Source: Marinomonas rhizomae (GTDB lineage Bacteria > Pseudomonadota > Gammaproteobacteria > Pseudomonadales > Marinomonadaceae). From it: a stretch of 64,000 nt of DNA. The DNA lies in NCBI RefSeq assembly GCF_003315485.1, contig NZ_QNSE01000002.1:248001-312000 (forward strand), given 5' to 3'. Positions 28,331 to 38,344 of the stretch are shown piece by piece. Within the stretch, counting starts at the first letter, position 1, and each line of letters begins with the position of its first letter. The position numbers and the translations under genes are program-made. A model generated the notes under the pieces. The model was not told the origin of the DNA, did no database searches, and saw nothing but the letters and a program-made list of their open reading frames with translations.

Positions 28331-29236
28331 CTATAAATTCAGATGTTTGCAAGCATCGCGGATAGACTGGCTCACAGCTTCAATGGCTTTTGGACGTGGG
28401 AAGCTTGCTCGCCACGCTAGGGCAACAGTTCGTTTAGGTGCGGGCTCTGCAAAAGGGCGTACTTCTAACATATCGTGATTAATATTAGTGACGGCGGATT
28501 TTGGTAATACCGTTACCCCTAAACCAGACGCGACCATGTAACGAATGGTTTCTAATGAACTGCCGTTGACGACAGTTCGTCCATCACCGTACTCGCCTTC
28601 TGTTACCAGAGGGCAGGCTTCTAAAACTTGCTCACTAAAGCAATGCCCTTTGCCAAGCAATAATAAATTGTCGCTAGAAAGTTGATCGGTTTCTATGTGT
28701 GTTAACTTAGTCCATGAATGATTCTTGGGCATCAGCACGACAAATTCTTCTTCGTAAATCGGCTGAGTCACCACATCTGGCTCACGGAACGGAAGTGCCA
28801 CTATGATGGCGTCTAATTCGCCATTACGCAGTTTAGGGCGTAAGTTTTCAGTGAGGTCTTCTTCAATGATTAATGGCATGCCTGATGTAGCGCTATGTAA
28901 AGCTGGAATCATAAAAGGGAACAAATATGGGGCGATGGTGTAGATAGCACCGACCTTGAGAGGACCTTTTAATTGGTTTTTCCCAGACGTTGCCAGCTCT
29001 TTTATCATGTTGGCTTGATCCAGTACTCGCTTGGCCTGAGTGATGATTTGCTCGCCTAGCGGAGTAATATAAACGGAGCTTTTGCTGCGTTCAAAAATAG
29101 CGGTACCAAGTTCTTCTTCCAGCTTCTTCACCGCGACGCTGAGAGTTGGTTGTGATACATAGCAGCGATCTGCTGCTCGCCCAAAATGTTTCTCTTCGGC
29201 TAGCATTACAATGTATTTCAATTCCGTTAATGTCAT
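28331..29236 (-). CDS. oxyR: Hydrogen-peroxide sensing regulator OxyR
   Basis: LysR-family activator of peroxide-defence genes. 301 residues: N-terminal HTH (about 1-60) with 'FGRAADRCYVSQPTLSVAVK', and an effector domain in which the two redox cysteines stand at 199 and 208 in 'GKGHCFSEQVLEACP', at the same numbering as E. coli OxyR. This is strong evidence against a generic LysR. A near-consensus OxyR half-site lies about 27-41 bases upstream of its start, suggesting autoregulation. recG follows closely. Confidence 0.95.
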   Translation of the reverse strand: MTLTELKYIVMLAEEKHFGRAADRCYVSQPTLSVAVKKLEEELGTAIFERSKSSVYITPLGEQIITQAKRVLDQANMIKELATSGKNQLKGPLKVGAIYTIAPYLFPFMIPALHSATSGMPLIIEEDLTENLRPKLRNGELDAIIVALPFREPDVVTQPIYEEEFVVLMPKNHSWTKLTHIETDQLSSDNLLLLGKGHCFSEQVLEACPLVTEGEYGDGRTVVNGSSLETIRYMVASGLGVTVLPKSAVTNINHDMLEVRPFAEPAPKRTVALAWRASFPRPKAIEAVSQSIRDACKHLNL

Positions 29237-29262
29237 AGGACACCTTTTGCTTAGGCTGATTC

Positions 29263-29277
29263 ATTGTTAATAACTAT
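29263..29277 (-). promoter_or_regulatory. Candidate OxyR half-site upstream of oxyR
   Basis: ATTGTTAATAACTAT matches nine of the ten fixed positions of the OxyR half-site consensus ATAG-N-T-N3-A-N-CTAT. The second half-site at the expected 22-base spacing is weak. It sits in the divergent oxyR/epimerase promoter region. Confidence 0.4.
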
Positions 29278-29398
29278 GATAATACATAATTTGATAAAGT
29301 ATACTGGTTCCTTTTTATTACTGAGTATTTCTTTCTTAGACGATCCTATCAAAGTTTTCAGCATAACATGTGCTTTTAACACATTTTGGAGAAGATAA

Positions 29399-30241
29399 AT
29401 GGCAAAGGTTTTAATCGCTGGCTGCGGTGATTTAGGCGCTGGCTTGGCTATCGAGTTGCTTGCTCAAGGCCATAGTGTTACGGGTATTCGCCGGACAAAA
29501 AAACATTTCCCTGATGGTGTCATTGGCATAACGGACGATCTGGTTGGAATGAATGACGATGCCTTGCCTGAAGCCGATATCGTCTTTTTAATTATGACGC
29601 CTAATGGTCGCAATGAAGAAGCATATCGGGCCGCGTATTTTGATACAGCGCAGGTGCTGATTCGTCGATACAACAACAGGGCGAAGCAGCCCAAGGTATT
29701 TTTTGTATCAAGTACCAGTGTCTATGGTCAAAGCCAAGGTGAATGGATTGATGAAACGACGTCAGCACAACCAACCTCAGCCACCGCTAAAGTTCTAGTC
29801 GAAACAGAGCAATCACTCGCTGCTGCCTTCTCTAGTGTGGCGATACGTTGTTCTGGCATTTATGGCCCAGGACGCTTTAGATTATTAGAGACCGTATTAA
29901 GTGAAAAAGAGTGGGGAGCGAATAGCTGGACGAATCGAATTCATCGAGATGATGTAGTGTCGGCTTTGGTGTTATTGGCAAACAGCGCATTGAGAGAAGA
30001 AACAATGCCTGAGCACGTAATCGTGACGGATCAAACGCCTGTATCTATGTGGGAAGTTAAGTTGTGGCTGGCAACTTGTCTTGGTGCTAAGGTTGCCGTG
30101 AGCAGCGGTGAAGGCTTTGCACCAGCTTCTGGGAAACGTATCCAAGGCCAGTATCTTTTGTCACAAGGTTGGCGTTTGCAATATCCGAGTTATGTCGCTG
30201 GCTATCATGAGTTGTTACGCGAGTTTAATGCTTTGCGATAA
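29399..30241 (+). CDS. NAD-dependent epimerase/dehydratase family protein (YeeZ-like)
   Basis: 280-residue short-chain dehydrogenase fold. The nucleotide-binding motif is at the very N-terminus ('VLIAGCGDLGAGLAIELLAQ', a GxGxxG pattern). The characteristic YeeZ-type 'SSTSVYGQSQGEWIDE' and 'IRCSGIYGPGRFRLLETV' follow; the latter has the Y-x-P-G element of extended SDRs, but the classical YxxxK is not clear. The start is preceded by GGAGA. The physiological substrate is unknown. It is divergent from oxyR and ends at a strong terminator. Confidence 0.8.
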   Translation: MAKVLIAGCGDLGAGLAIELLAQGHSVTGIRRTKKHFPDGVIGITDDLVGMNDDALPEADIVFLIMTPNGRNEEAYRAAYFDTAQVLIRRYNNRAKQPKVFFVSSTSVYGQSQGEWIDETTSAQPTSATAKVLVETEQSLAAAFSSVAIRCSGIYGPGRFRLLETVLSEKEWGANSWTNRIHRDDVVSALVLLANSALREETMPEHVIVTDQTPVSMWEVKLWLATCLGAKVAVSSGEGFAPASGKRIQGQYLLSQGWRLQYPSYVAGYHELLREFNALR

Positions 30242-30283
30242 ATCAGCAGAGCAATAGATAAATGCTAGATAAAAAAAAGACAT

Positions 30284-30315
30284 AAAAAAAGAGGCTGCAG
30301 CACAGCCTCTTTTTT
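30284..30315. terminator. Bidirectional terminator between epimerase gene and ridA
   Basis: GAGGCTG / CAGCCTC stem flanked by seven A on the left and six T on the right, so it works as a terminator on both strands for the two convergent genes. Confidence 0.88.
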
Positions 30316-30342
30316 ATGAGATAAACACTCGTTTATCTCATA
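30315..30342 (-). other. Second hairpin immediately before ridA terminator
   Basis: A perfect 12-bp stem (TATGAGATAAAC / GTTTATCTCATA) with a tetraloop, adjoining the GC-rich terminator. On the minus strand it is met first after the ridA stop. Its job is unclear; it may stabilise the ridA mRNA end. Confidence 0.5.
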
Positions 30343-30358
30343 AGCACCAGTGAAGAGG

Positions 30359-30745
30359 TTAGTCTTCTAGCACCATAATTCCTTCGATTTCTACTTGAAC
30401 GCCTTTCGGTAACGCGCGAACGCCCATAGCGGCGCGAGCTGGGTAAGGCTGTTTCACGAATTGCGTCATTACTTCGTTGACTGTGGCAAAGTTGCCTAAG
30501 TCAGTCATGAAGATATTGAATTTCACGACGTTCTCTAGAGAACCGCCAGCGGCTTCACAAACCGCTTGTAGGTTTTTGAATACTTGAGTGGTCTGCTCGA
30601 CAATGTCTTCGCTGATTACTTCCATTGTTTCTGGTACCAAAGGAATTTGACCGGACAAATACACCGTGTTGCCAGCGCGAACAGCTTGTGAATATGGACC
30701 AATAGCGGCTGGTGCGTTTTCAGTGTGAATCACTTGCTTTGACAT
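30359..30745 (-). CDS. ridA: RidA family enamine/imine deaminase
   Basis: Hydrolyses reactive 2-aminoacrylate and related enamines released by pyridoxal-phosphate enzymes. 128 residues, full length. '[23 protein letters not shown]' type N-terminal block (about 16-38) and the C-terminal '[20 protein letters not shown]', with the arginine that binds the carboxylate (about 107), are both present. Follows spoT on the same strand, as is common in gammaproteobacteria (gmk-rpoZ-spoT-ridA). Confidence 0.95.
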   Translation of the reverse strand: MSKQVIHTENAPAAIGPYSQAVRAGNTVYLSGQIPLVPETMEVISEDIVEQTTQVFKNLQAVCEAAGGSLENVVKFNIFMTDLGNFATVNEVMTQFVKQPYPARAAMGVRALPKGVQVEIEGIMVLED

Positions 30746-30804
30746 AATAGGTATCCTTTATCTTGGATTGGAAAGTCTAAGTTAAATAGGTAAGTGGACA
30801 TGAA

Positions 30805-32922
30805 TTAGCGCCCAACGATGGTCTCGCGCGAGACTTTTTCGACGCATCGAACCGCTTTTATTCGGCGCATTACATCGGCTAAGCCTACACGGCTGGATAT
30901 AGTAATGCTTAACCGTAAACGACTGACCCGGCCACGTTCGATAATATCGAGGTTTGATACTTGGAAATCGGTATCACTGATCGAACTGGCTATTTTTGCT
31001 ACAGCGCCACGTTCGTTAATGTAGGTGACGATAAGACTAATGTGTAGCTCTTCTTCTATCTCTTTACCCCATGCCATATGAATAAAACGTTCAGGGTTAG
31101 ATAAGTGATCCTGAACGTTAGGGCAGTTAAGATGATGAATAATAATGCCTTTATCAACTTGAACATAACCAACAATCGGATCACCAGGAATCGGTGCGCA
31201 ACATTTGGCATAGGAAATAAGCATGCCTTCTGAGCCGTTTACTTTAAACGATTTTGGTGTAACCAGAGACTCTTCATCAATATTTGGGAAGAGCTCACGA
31301 GCCACTAAGTAACCAACATGACGGCCTTTACCTATGGATTCTAATAAATCATCCATAGACTCTAGCTGGTGGTTTGCTAAGACTTGAGCAATTTGCTCTG
31401 CCGTTAGCTCTTCAACGTTGGTTTTAAATGCATTTAAGGAACGAGTTAGCAGACGATGACCGATAGATATCGCATTTTCGCGTTGTTTGTCTTTTAAATA
31501 ATGGCGAATATTGGTGCGGGCTTTGCCGGTAATCGCAAAACTTAACCAAGCCACATTCGGTTGTGCATTCTTTGCGGTAATGATTTCGACGGTTTGTCCG
31601 CTTTCTAATTGTGTACTCAGCGGCGCAAGGCGGCGGTTAATTCGGCAAGAGATACAAGTGTTGCCGATTTCAGTGTGAACACCATAAGCAAAATCGACAG
31701 GTGTTGCGCCGGAAGGTAATTCAATAATTTGGCCATTTGGTGTAAAGACATACACTTCATCCGGGAACAAATCATTTTTCACGTTATCAACAAATTCGAC
31801 GGGATTTCGTGCTTTTTGCTGAATTTCTAATAAGCTTTTTACCCACTTCGTCGCACGATCGTGGTTGCTTGGCATACTAGACGTACCGCTGACTTTGTAA
31901 GCCCAATGAGCTGCAATGCCATTATTGGCAACCAAGTCCATTTCTTCCGTACGTATTTGGACTTCCATCGGAATACCATTGGTACCTAATACGGTCGTGT
32001 GAAGAGATTGATAGCCATTCGATTTTGGAACCGCGATGTAATCTTTAAAACGTCCTTCGATAGGTTTGAACAGAGCATGAATAACCCCGAGGATGCGATA
32101 ACAGCTGTCATGTCGATCGGTAACAATGCGTACGCCCATGACATCCATGATTTCATCTAAAGAACGGCGCTTTTTGTCCATCTTCTGATAAATGCTATAG
32201 ATGTGTTTTTCTCGAACGCTGATGCTGGCTTCAATATAGTCGGCAGCCAGTTCTGAGCGGATCGTATCTTCAAGCTTTTGAGTATCTTTAATACGCTGTT
32301 GACCATACTTCTTGTGAATGGCTTTTTGCAACATGCGTGCGCGCATGGGGTAATAGGCTTGAAAAGCGAGGGACTCTAGGTCAACCCGAACCTTGTACAT
32401 GCCCAGGCGGTTTGCGATAGGCGCATAAATGTCTAGCGTCTCGCGGGCAATACGGCGTTTTTTGTGGGCAGGCATGGCATCTAATGTGCGCATGTTGTGC
32501 AGCCTGTCCGCTAACTTAACCAAAATGACTCGAATATCATCAGCCATGGCCATGGCCATTTTTTGGAAGTTATGGGCTTGTTTTTCTATTTGGTTATTGA
32601 ATTCAAGGTGGGTTAACTTACTCACGCCATCCACCAGTCCCGCAACACCTTCACCGAATTGTTCGGTAAGCGCTTCACGGCTGATGCCTGTGTCTTCAAT
32701 AACGTCGTGCAAAAGTGCCGCTGTCAATCCATCACAATCCATTCGAAGTTCCGACAGAATTTCGGCGACAGCGAGAGGATGGGTGACGTAGGGCTCGCCA
32801 CTTTTACGTCGCTGCCCATCATGGGCTTGCTCGGCGTAATAATAGGCGCGTTTTACCTTAGCGATTTGTTCGTAAGGTAAGTACTGACTCAAGGCCAGGG
32901 CTAAATCTTCAACGGTATACAT
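30805..32922 (-). CDS. spoT: Bifunctional (p)ppGpp synthetase/hydrolase SpoT
   Basis: Makes and degrades the stringent-response alarmone. 705 residues. The N-terminal HD hydrolase domain has the metal-binding 'LTAALLHDVIEDTGIS' and 'VKLADRLHNMRTLDAM' (positions about 65-150), so hydrolase activity should be intact. The synthetase domain has 'RFKDYIAVPKSNGYQSLHTT' (about 290-310). TGS ('VYVFTPNGQIIELPSG') and ACT domains follow. Order of neighbours (rpoZ upstream, ridA downstream) matches SpoT rather than RelA. Confidence 0.96.
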   Translation of the reverse strand: MYTVEDLALALSQYLPYEQIAKVKRAYYYAEQAHDGQRRKSGEPYVTHPLAVAEILSELRMDCDGLTAALLHDVIEDTGISREALTEQFGEGVAGLVDGVSKLTHLEFNNQIEKQAHNFQKMAMAMADDIRVILVKLADRLHNMRTLDAMPAHKKRRIARETLDIYAPIANRLGMYKVRVDLESLAFQAYYPMRARMLQKAIHKKYGQQRIKDTQKLEDTIRSELAADYIEASISVREKHIYSIYQKMDKKRRSLDEIMDVMGVRIVTDRHDSCYRILGVIHALFKPIEGRFKDYIAVPKSNGYQSLHTTVLGTNGIPMEVQIRTEEMDLVANNGIAAHWAYKVSGTSSMPSNHDRATKWVKSLLEIQQKARNPVEFVDNVKNDLFPDEVYVFTPNGQIIELPSGATPVDFAYGVHTEIGNTCISCRINRRLAPLSTQLESGQTVEIITAKNAQPNVAWLSFAITGKARTNIRHYLKDKQRENAISIGHRLLTRSLNAFKTNVEELTAEQIAQVLANHQLESMDDLLESIGKGRHVGYLVARELFPNIDEESLVTPKSFKVNGSEGMLISYAKCCAPIPGDPIVGYVQVDKGIIIHHLNCPNVQDHLSNPERFIHMAWGKEIEEELHISLIVTYINERGAVAKIASSISDTDFQVSNLDIIERGRVSRLRLSITISSRVGLADVMRRIKAVRCVEKVSRETIVGR

Positions 32923-32984
32923 CGCTCACCTCACTAAGGCAAAAAGGAAGCGCGACAACTGTGCTATGAGCGACACCATAAAGA

Positions 32985-33209
32985 TTAAAACTCGTGCAAT
33001 GGGCGTTTTTGCTGATCAACATTGTGCGCGTTGATCAAGTCTTCCGCGATTTCACGTAGTGCAACTACAGTTACTTTGTCGCCTTCTAAAGGTACTTTTG
33101 CGTCTTCACCACCAGTTGCAAGTTGACGGGCGCGTTTTGAAGCGACCATCACTAATTCAAAGCGGTTATCAACGTTTTCTAAACAATCTTCTACGGTAAC
33201 TCGAGCCAT
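32985..33209 (-). CDS. rpoZ: RNA polymerase omega subunit
   Basis: 74-residue omega subunit, which helps assemble RNA polymerase and contributes to a ppGpp-binding site. The N-terminus '[20 protein letters not shown]' and '[12 protein letters not shown]' are diagnostic. It lies between gmk and spoT in the same orientation. Confidence 0.96.
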   Translation of the reverse strand: MARVTVEDCLENVDNRFELVMVASKRARQLATGGEDAKVPLEGDKVTVVALREIAEDLINAHNVDQQKRPLHEF

Positions 33210-33266
33210 TTTGACCTCTGTGTTCGGTTATCTACTTTTCCAAGGGTAATTCTACTTAACGGGTTC

Positions 33267-33890
33267 TTACAATGACAAGAGATCATTTATAAGATTGCCA
33301 TTTTTTTCCTGCATAACGGTTGTTTTCGAGCGCATTGCTTGAAAAACAGCTGACATTTGTGAAAGCGCGGCATCAAAATCGTCATTGACGATGACAAAAT
33401 CGTATTCGTGGTAATGGGACATTTCGTTAACGGCCTTTGCCATACGACGATGAATGACCTCATCTGAGTCTGTTGCGCGCTTTCTTAAGCGTTCTTCTAG
33501 CGCTTGTAATGAAGGCGGCAAAATGAATATTCCGATGGCTTCAGGATAGAATTGGCGAATCTGGCGAGCGCCTTGCCAATCTATTTCTAAAATCACGTCT
33601 AAGCCTTGCTCTAGCATGCCGAAAATAGACTCTTTCGACGTGCCGTAGTAATTATCAAAAACTTGAGCGTGTTCAAAGAAAGCATCTTCGGCAATCATGT
33701 CCAAGAAGGATTCATCATCGATAAAGTAATATTCACGGCCATGCTCTTCTCCGGTGCGTGGGGCACGTGTGGTATGAGAAATGGAAATCCGTACTTGTGA
33801 ATCTTGGCTAAGAAGTGCCTTGTATAAAGTCGATTTACCCGCCCCAGAAGGAGCCGATAAGATGAATAAATTGCCTTTATGTTTGTCCAT
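33267..33890 (-). CDS. gmk: Guanylate kinase
   Basis: Phosphorylates GMP to GDP in the cytoplasm. 207 residues with P-loop SAPSGAGKSTL (about 12-22), GMP-binding 'SHTTRAPRTGEEHGREYYF' and the lid 'LRKRATDSDEVIHRRM'. First gene of the gmk-rpoZ-spoT-ridA group. The upstream gap to the REC-EAL gene (293 bases) contains no other gene. Confidence 0.97.
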   Translation of the reverse strand: MDKHKGNLFILSAPSGAGKSTLYKALLSQDSQVRISISHTTRAPRTGEEHGREYYFIDDESFLDMIAEDAFFEHAQVFDNYYGTSKESIFGMLEQGLDVILEIDWQGARQIRQFYPEAIGIFILPPSLQALEERLRKRATDSDEVIHRRMAKAVNEMSHYHEYDFVIVNDDFDAALSQMSAVFQAMRSKTTVMQEKNGNLINDLLSL

Positions 33891-34183
33891 GGGTTGTTTG
33901 GTCCGCCAATCTTTGTCTTTTTAGCATCTTACTATATCACAAACAAAAAGCCCGTTTTTAGTAGGAAATTATGGCCGGAATGATCGTTTTCTGACCGAAA
34001 CTCTAGCCCATGCTGTTAGCTAGCTTTATAAGGCTCATTGCGTGTATGTTATTGGTTTAGTGATGAGTAATAATTCTTTACAAATTTGTTGATTGTTCTA
34101 AATGCTTTTTTTGTAAATGAGTCTAAGCTTCAAAAGATAAGTTTGTAGCTGATACATGATGAAAAACAAGGAAGGGAAATACA

Positions 34184-36385
34184 ATGGATTTACCCTACGA
34201 AAAGAAATCGCTGAAAGCAATCTCCACACAAAGAAACTACTGCAAAGTCCTATCCGTTGAAGATGATCTTGATTACCAAGAAGCGCTAATGAACGGCCTT
34301 AGTGCGCTTAATTATGATAGTAAAAAGGTAGAGCTCCTGACCGCATCATCCGCTAGTGAAGCGGCCACGGTGATTGCTGCTAACCCTGACATTTCGGTTA
34401 TTTTTATTGATGTTGTGATGGAAACAGACGTAGCTGGGCTACGTTTAATTCGTACCATCCGCGACGTCATTGGCAATGATTTAGTGCGTATTGTGTTATT
34501 AACCGGCCAACCCGGTATGGCCCCGGTGGATGATTTAATCAGTCAATATGATATTGACGATTATTGGTGTAAATCTGACCTCACACAAGCACACTTACAA
34601 ACGATAGTGCTCAGTAATTTGCGGACGTGGGAGCATCTTTTGGATATGAAAGAAGCCCGTCATGGTATGCAATTGTTACTGGCCTCCAGTCAGAGAATCG
34701 CATCAAAAAGCGACATTACTGATTATACGCATTCTATTTTGCAAGAAATTGGCTCGCTACTAAAAATGAACAGCGGCGGTATTGTGTGTTTTTTTCATCC
34801 GGAAGAAGAACATCTAGAAAAAGCGTTAATTGTGGCAGCGTGCGGAGAGTTTTCGTCTCATATCCATCAATATTTTTTATCAGCTGTCCAAGAAAGCTTT
34901 TTAAAAGACGCCGTAACATTAGCCAATACACAGAAAAGTCATGTATTTCAAGATGGCTTTTCTGTGCTCTATTTTTCGAATAAAGAGTTAGAAGATCGAG
35001 AATACATGGTGGTGGTAAAACTTGATCGGAATCTTGCTACCAATGAAATTAATTTACTGCAGGTATTTTGCGAAAACATTAGTGCTGGTTTTCGTAACGT
35101 CGCTTTGCATAATAAGTTAACCGAACTGGCTTATATTGAGCCTATATTAGGGATTCATAATAAAAACTGGCTGGTTCGAGAAATACGTAATATGTTTTCT
35201 TGGGAGCGTGAAAAAGCCACGTTATTGATGCTTTATGTAGAGGATCTGGCTTATACCGAGTCGGTATTAGGTTCTAAATATTGCGATCAACTCACCCTTT
35301 CTTTGTACGATTATCTCAATCACTTTTTTGATAAAGCGGTTGATATCGCCTTACTTGAACGAGATACATTAGTGTTAGTTGTGTATGACGATCGGGATTA
35401 CAACGAAGCGTCACTCGAAAGCATTATTCATACCAGCATTGAAGTGGAAAAATCTCTACATTCTCTTGATTTAACTGTCAGCTTGGTGAAATTTTCCGAC
35501 TTTCCTGATTATGAGCCCGAGCAATTAGTGAGTGTTGGGAAGAGCACGCTAGAAAGAGCCAAATATGAAGGCGTTTCGTATTTGGCTTTTTCTGAAACGC
35601 TGGCCTCGGATATGTTTGGGCGTTATGAATTGTTAAAAGATTTACGAGAAGCGATTGCTGATAATCAGATTCGCGCGTATTTCCAGCCTAAATTTAACTT
35701 AAAAGACAACTCATTAATTGGATTTGAAGCCTTGGCTCGCTGGACCCATAAAAATGGCCAATGTATTCCACCTGATCAATTTATTGCTTTAGCAGAAAGC
35801 AGTGGTTTGATTGATAAACTGGACCAGCAGATGTTGCGTCAGTCTTGTGAAGCAATTAACACACTTAAAAGCGTCGGTATAAATGTGCCTATTTCTGTGA
35901 ATGTAGCTGGCAATGAAATCGTTCGTCCAAATTACTTCGAGAATTTTAAAAAAATGCTCGAAGAAGAAGGTGTTTCGAATGAGATGGTTGAGCTAGAAAT
36001 TACAGAGTCTCAAATCATTGAAGAGAAAAGTACCATAAACAAGCATTTATCAACGCTTAAACAGTTAGGTATACGTGTCAATATTGATGACTTTGGGACG
36101 GGGTATTCTTCTTTAGCTTATTTATCTACATTATCGGTTTCAATTATTAAAATTGATCACAGCTTTGTGTGGCGAATGGATGAGTCCGAAAAAGATTGGG
36201 AAATACTGAAGATGATCATTGAGCTAGGAAACTTCTTGGGGTTAAGTGTAATCGCTGAAGGTATTGAGACGGAGCAACAAAAAGCCAATTTATTGGCTCT
36301 GGGCTGTAAGGATGGCCAAGGTTACTTATTTGCTAGACCTATGTCTTTAGACGATACCGTTAGTTGGGTTCAATCAGGACTATAG
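34184..36385 (+). CDS. Receiver-DUF3369-degenerate GGDEF-EAL c-di-GMP phosphodiesterase
   Basis: 733-residue cytoplasmic response regulator. The receiver (about 20-150) has phosphoacceptor D76 ('VIFIDVVME') and T/K partners. A GAF-like DUF3369 segment follows (about 155-310). The GGDEF region (about 315-475) is degenerate, with no GG[DE]EF. The EAL domain (about 485-730) looks active: EALARW (515-520), N573/'NVAGNE', 'ELEITES', DDFGTG (635-640), 'IIKID' and 'IAEGIE' are all present. It probably lowers c-di-GMP when phosphorylated. The next gene, 3 bases later, is a membrane histidine kinase, the probable cognate sensor. Confidence 0.88.
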   Translation: MDLPYEKKSLKAISTQRNYCKVLSVEDDLDYQEALMNGLSALNYDSKKVELLTASSASEAATVIAANPDISVIFIDVVMETDVAGLRLIRTIRDVIGNDLVRIVLLTGQPGMAPVDDLISQYDIDDYWCKSDLTQAHLQTIVLSNLRTWEHLLDMKEARHGMQLLLASSQRIASKSDITDYTHSILQEIGSLLKMNSGGIVCFFHPEEEHLEKALIVAACGEFSSHIHQYFLSAVQESFLKDAVTLANTQKSHVFQDGFSVLYFSNKELEDREYMVVVKLDRNLATNEINLLQVFCENISAGFRNVALHNKLTELAYIEPILGIHNKNWLVREIRNMFSWEREKATLLMLYVEDLAYTESVLGSKYCDQLTLSLYDYLNHFFDKAVDIALLERDTLVLVVYDDRDYNEASLESIIHTSIEVEKSLHSLDLTVSLVKFSDFPDYEPEQLVSVGKSTLERAKYEGVSYLAFSETLASDMFGRYELLKDLREAIADNQIRAYFQPKFNLKDNSLIGFEALARWTHKNGQCIPPDQFIALAESSGLIDKLDQQMLRQSCEAINTLKSVGINVPISVNVAGNEIVRPNYFENFKKMLEEEGVSNEMVELEITESQIIEEKSTINKHLSTLKQLGIRVNIDDFGTGYSSLAYLSTLSVSIIKIDHSFVWRMDESEKDWEILKMIIELGNFLGLSVIAEGIETEQQKANLLALGCKDGQGYLFARPMSLDDTVSWVQSGL

Positions 36386-36388
36386 CAT

Positions 36389-38332
36389 ATGATTTTTGGC
36401 AAACGGACGTCACAAAAATCGCTACTCGTTATTTATTTATCAGGTGTTTTGATCGTCATTATTTTGCTTGGCGTAGGCAGCTATCGATTTTTTTTAGATA
36501 ATAAAATCAGCCAATTAGCATGGAGTGAGTCAGAAATTTTGTCTCGTAGCAGCAGTCTTTTTAGTCGTGAAATGGGGCATATCAAACGCGTTACCTTGCT
36601 GCTACGCAATAGTATTAACGCGCGCTTATCTACTCAGAATATAGGGTTACAAAACTCAGAGGGACAGAATTCAACAGCGGCTTCGTCACAGAATAAAACA
36701 AGATTTCCGGCAAACTGGGAGGCTCAGGTAGTGGATGAGTTTAATCAATTTGCTCGAACCTCTAGCCTAATTTCTCAAGTGCGTTGGATTACGCCGACAG
36801 GTCAAGAGTATATTCGAATCAATTCTCAAGCTGGTGTCATTACTCGAGTACCAGAGAATTTGCTACAGAATAAATCGGATCGACATTACATTAGAAATGT
36901 ACCAGCCAGTCGCAATGACGTGTTTATTTCCTCTTTGGATTTGAACATAGAGAATAAAGAAATAGTTCGACCTTTTCAGCCAACGGTTCGAGGTGTTGTC
37001 AGAGTTGGTGGTGGTTTCCCTGGCATTTTGGTGGTGAATTATGATTTGACCAAACTTTTCGAGCTTGTGCGTACCTTTAGCTCAGAAGGCATATATTTAG
37101 AGATATTAGACAGCCATGGAAATTGGTTGTTGGCAGCGGATAGAAGCCTCGAGTGGGCAGGTATTTTGCAGCCGGATGACTCAAACCTGAATATTAGAGC
37201 TCGTTTTCCCACTATTTGGCAGGAAATGGATTCGGCAGATGGGTTAGAGCGAGTCTTTGATAATGGCCACTTATGGAGCCTTTTAAAGCTGTATATAGAC
37301 GAAGAAGGTCTCAATGTTCAAAGCCCAAAAACACCTTCTTTATACTTTGTTGCGCGTTCAAACTCTGATGCTTTTGTGTCATGGCGGAGCAAGCTGATTC
37401 TTTCCATTGTAGGTCTTGCTGCGGTTAGTTTCTCTATGATCGCATGGCTGGTTTGGCGCCAAGTTACCGCTCAATTTGAGACCTATCGATTGCTTAAACT
37501 GGTTCAGCAGGAAAAAGCGCAAGCTGAGCAGGTTAACCGAAAATTGAATTTAACGAACAAGCGCTTGGTGGATATGCAGGATGAGTTAGTGGAGACCAGC
37601 AAATTATCTTCGTTAGGTTTGATGGTGGCAGGTTTAGCCCATGAAATGCACACACCACTTGGTGGCGTCAGAATGGCTTTGTCTTCTTGTAAAGCCTGGT
37701 TGGATAAAGAGGTCCAGCAACACCCTTCGGAAGAGCTTGAGAAAATAAATAGTTCATTACTTATCGCTGAAAAGAACTTGGTACGAGCGCTAGATGTCGT
37801 TGCCAGCTTTAAACGCATTGTATCGGATAGAACCGCTCAGGACATGCAGTCCTTTTTCTTTCATAATGTCGTCAATGACATATTGTTTACTTATAAACCT
37901 ATTTTAAAAAAACGCTTTCAGATCCGAATCAATGTTGATTGTCCGCAAGACATTGATATGCGAGGGTACCCTGGAGCTATGTCCCAGATCATTCAAAACC
38001 TTATTGATAATGCATTAGATCACGCCTTTCAACGACAGGATCACGGTGTGATTACTATCATCGCGAAAAAGGAGCAAGATAATCTCGTTCTCGTGATCAA
38101 TGATAATGGTAGAGGTATCTCTCCAGAAATAAGAGCGCATATTTTTGAACCTTTTGCGACCACAGGCCGCACAAATAACCATACCGGCTTAGGGCTGCAT
38201 CTAGTTAACCAATGGATTAATAAACTGATGAAAGGGAGAATAGACACTGTTTCAGAGATAGGTGTCGGGACAACATTTACTCTGACCATCCCATTAACAC
38301 AGCAAGAAGACGAGAAATCGGCGAGCAGCTGA
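36389..38332 (+). CDS. Membrane sensor histidine kinase, probable partner of the EAL regulator
   Basis: 647 residues: membrane segments at about 12-34 and 335-358 flank a ~300-residue periplasmic sensor region, probably of the Cache type ('IRWITPTGQEYIRINSQAG'-like block at about 132-150). A coiled coil (about 365-405) leads to HisKA with H418 in 'LAHEMHTPLGGVRMAL' and a HATPase domain with 'IQNLIDNALDHAF', 'NDNGRGISPEIRAHIF' and 'GLGLHLVNQWIN'. It is translated from an ATG 4 bases after the stop of the REC-EAL gene, implying one operon and a cognate pair. Signal unknown. Confidence 0.87.
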   Translation: MIFGKRTSQKSLLVIYLSGVLIVIILLGVGSYRFFLDNKISQLAWSESEILSRSSSLFSREMGHIKRVTLLLRNSINARLSTQNIGLQNSEGQNSTAASSQNKTRFPANWEAQVVDEFNQFARTSSLISQVRWITPTGQEYIRINSQAGVITRVPENLLQNKSDRHYIRNVPASRNDVFISSLDLNIENKEIVRPFQPTVRGVVRVGGGFPGILVVNYDLTKLFELVRTFSSEGIYLEILDSHGNWLLAADRSLEWAGILQPDDSNLNIRARFPTIWQEMDSADGLERVFDNGHLWSLLKLYIDEEGLNVQSPKTPSLYFVARSNSDAFVSWRSKLILSIVGLAAVSFSMIAWLVWRQVTAQFETYRLLKLVQQEKAQAEQVNRKLNLTNKRLVDMQDELVETSKLSSLGLMVAGLAHEMHTPLGGVRMALSSCKAWLDKEVQQHPSEELEKINSSLLIAEKNLVRALDVVASFKRIVSDRTAQDMQSFFFHNVVNDILFTYKPILKKRFQIRINVDCPQDIDMRGYPGAMSQIIQNLIDNALDHAFQRQDHGVITIIAKKEQDNLVLVINDNGRGISPEIRAHIFEPFATTGRTNNHTGLGLHLVNQWINKLMKGRIDTVSEIGVGTTFTLTIPLTQQEDEKSASS

Positions 38333-38344
38333 CTTTAGCAACTT

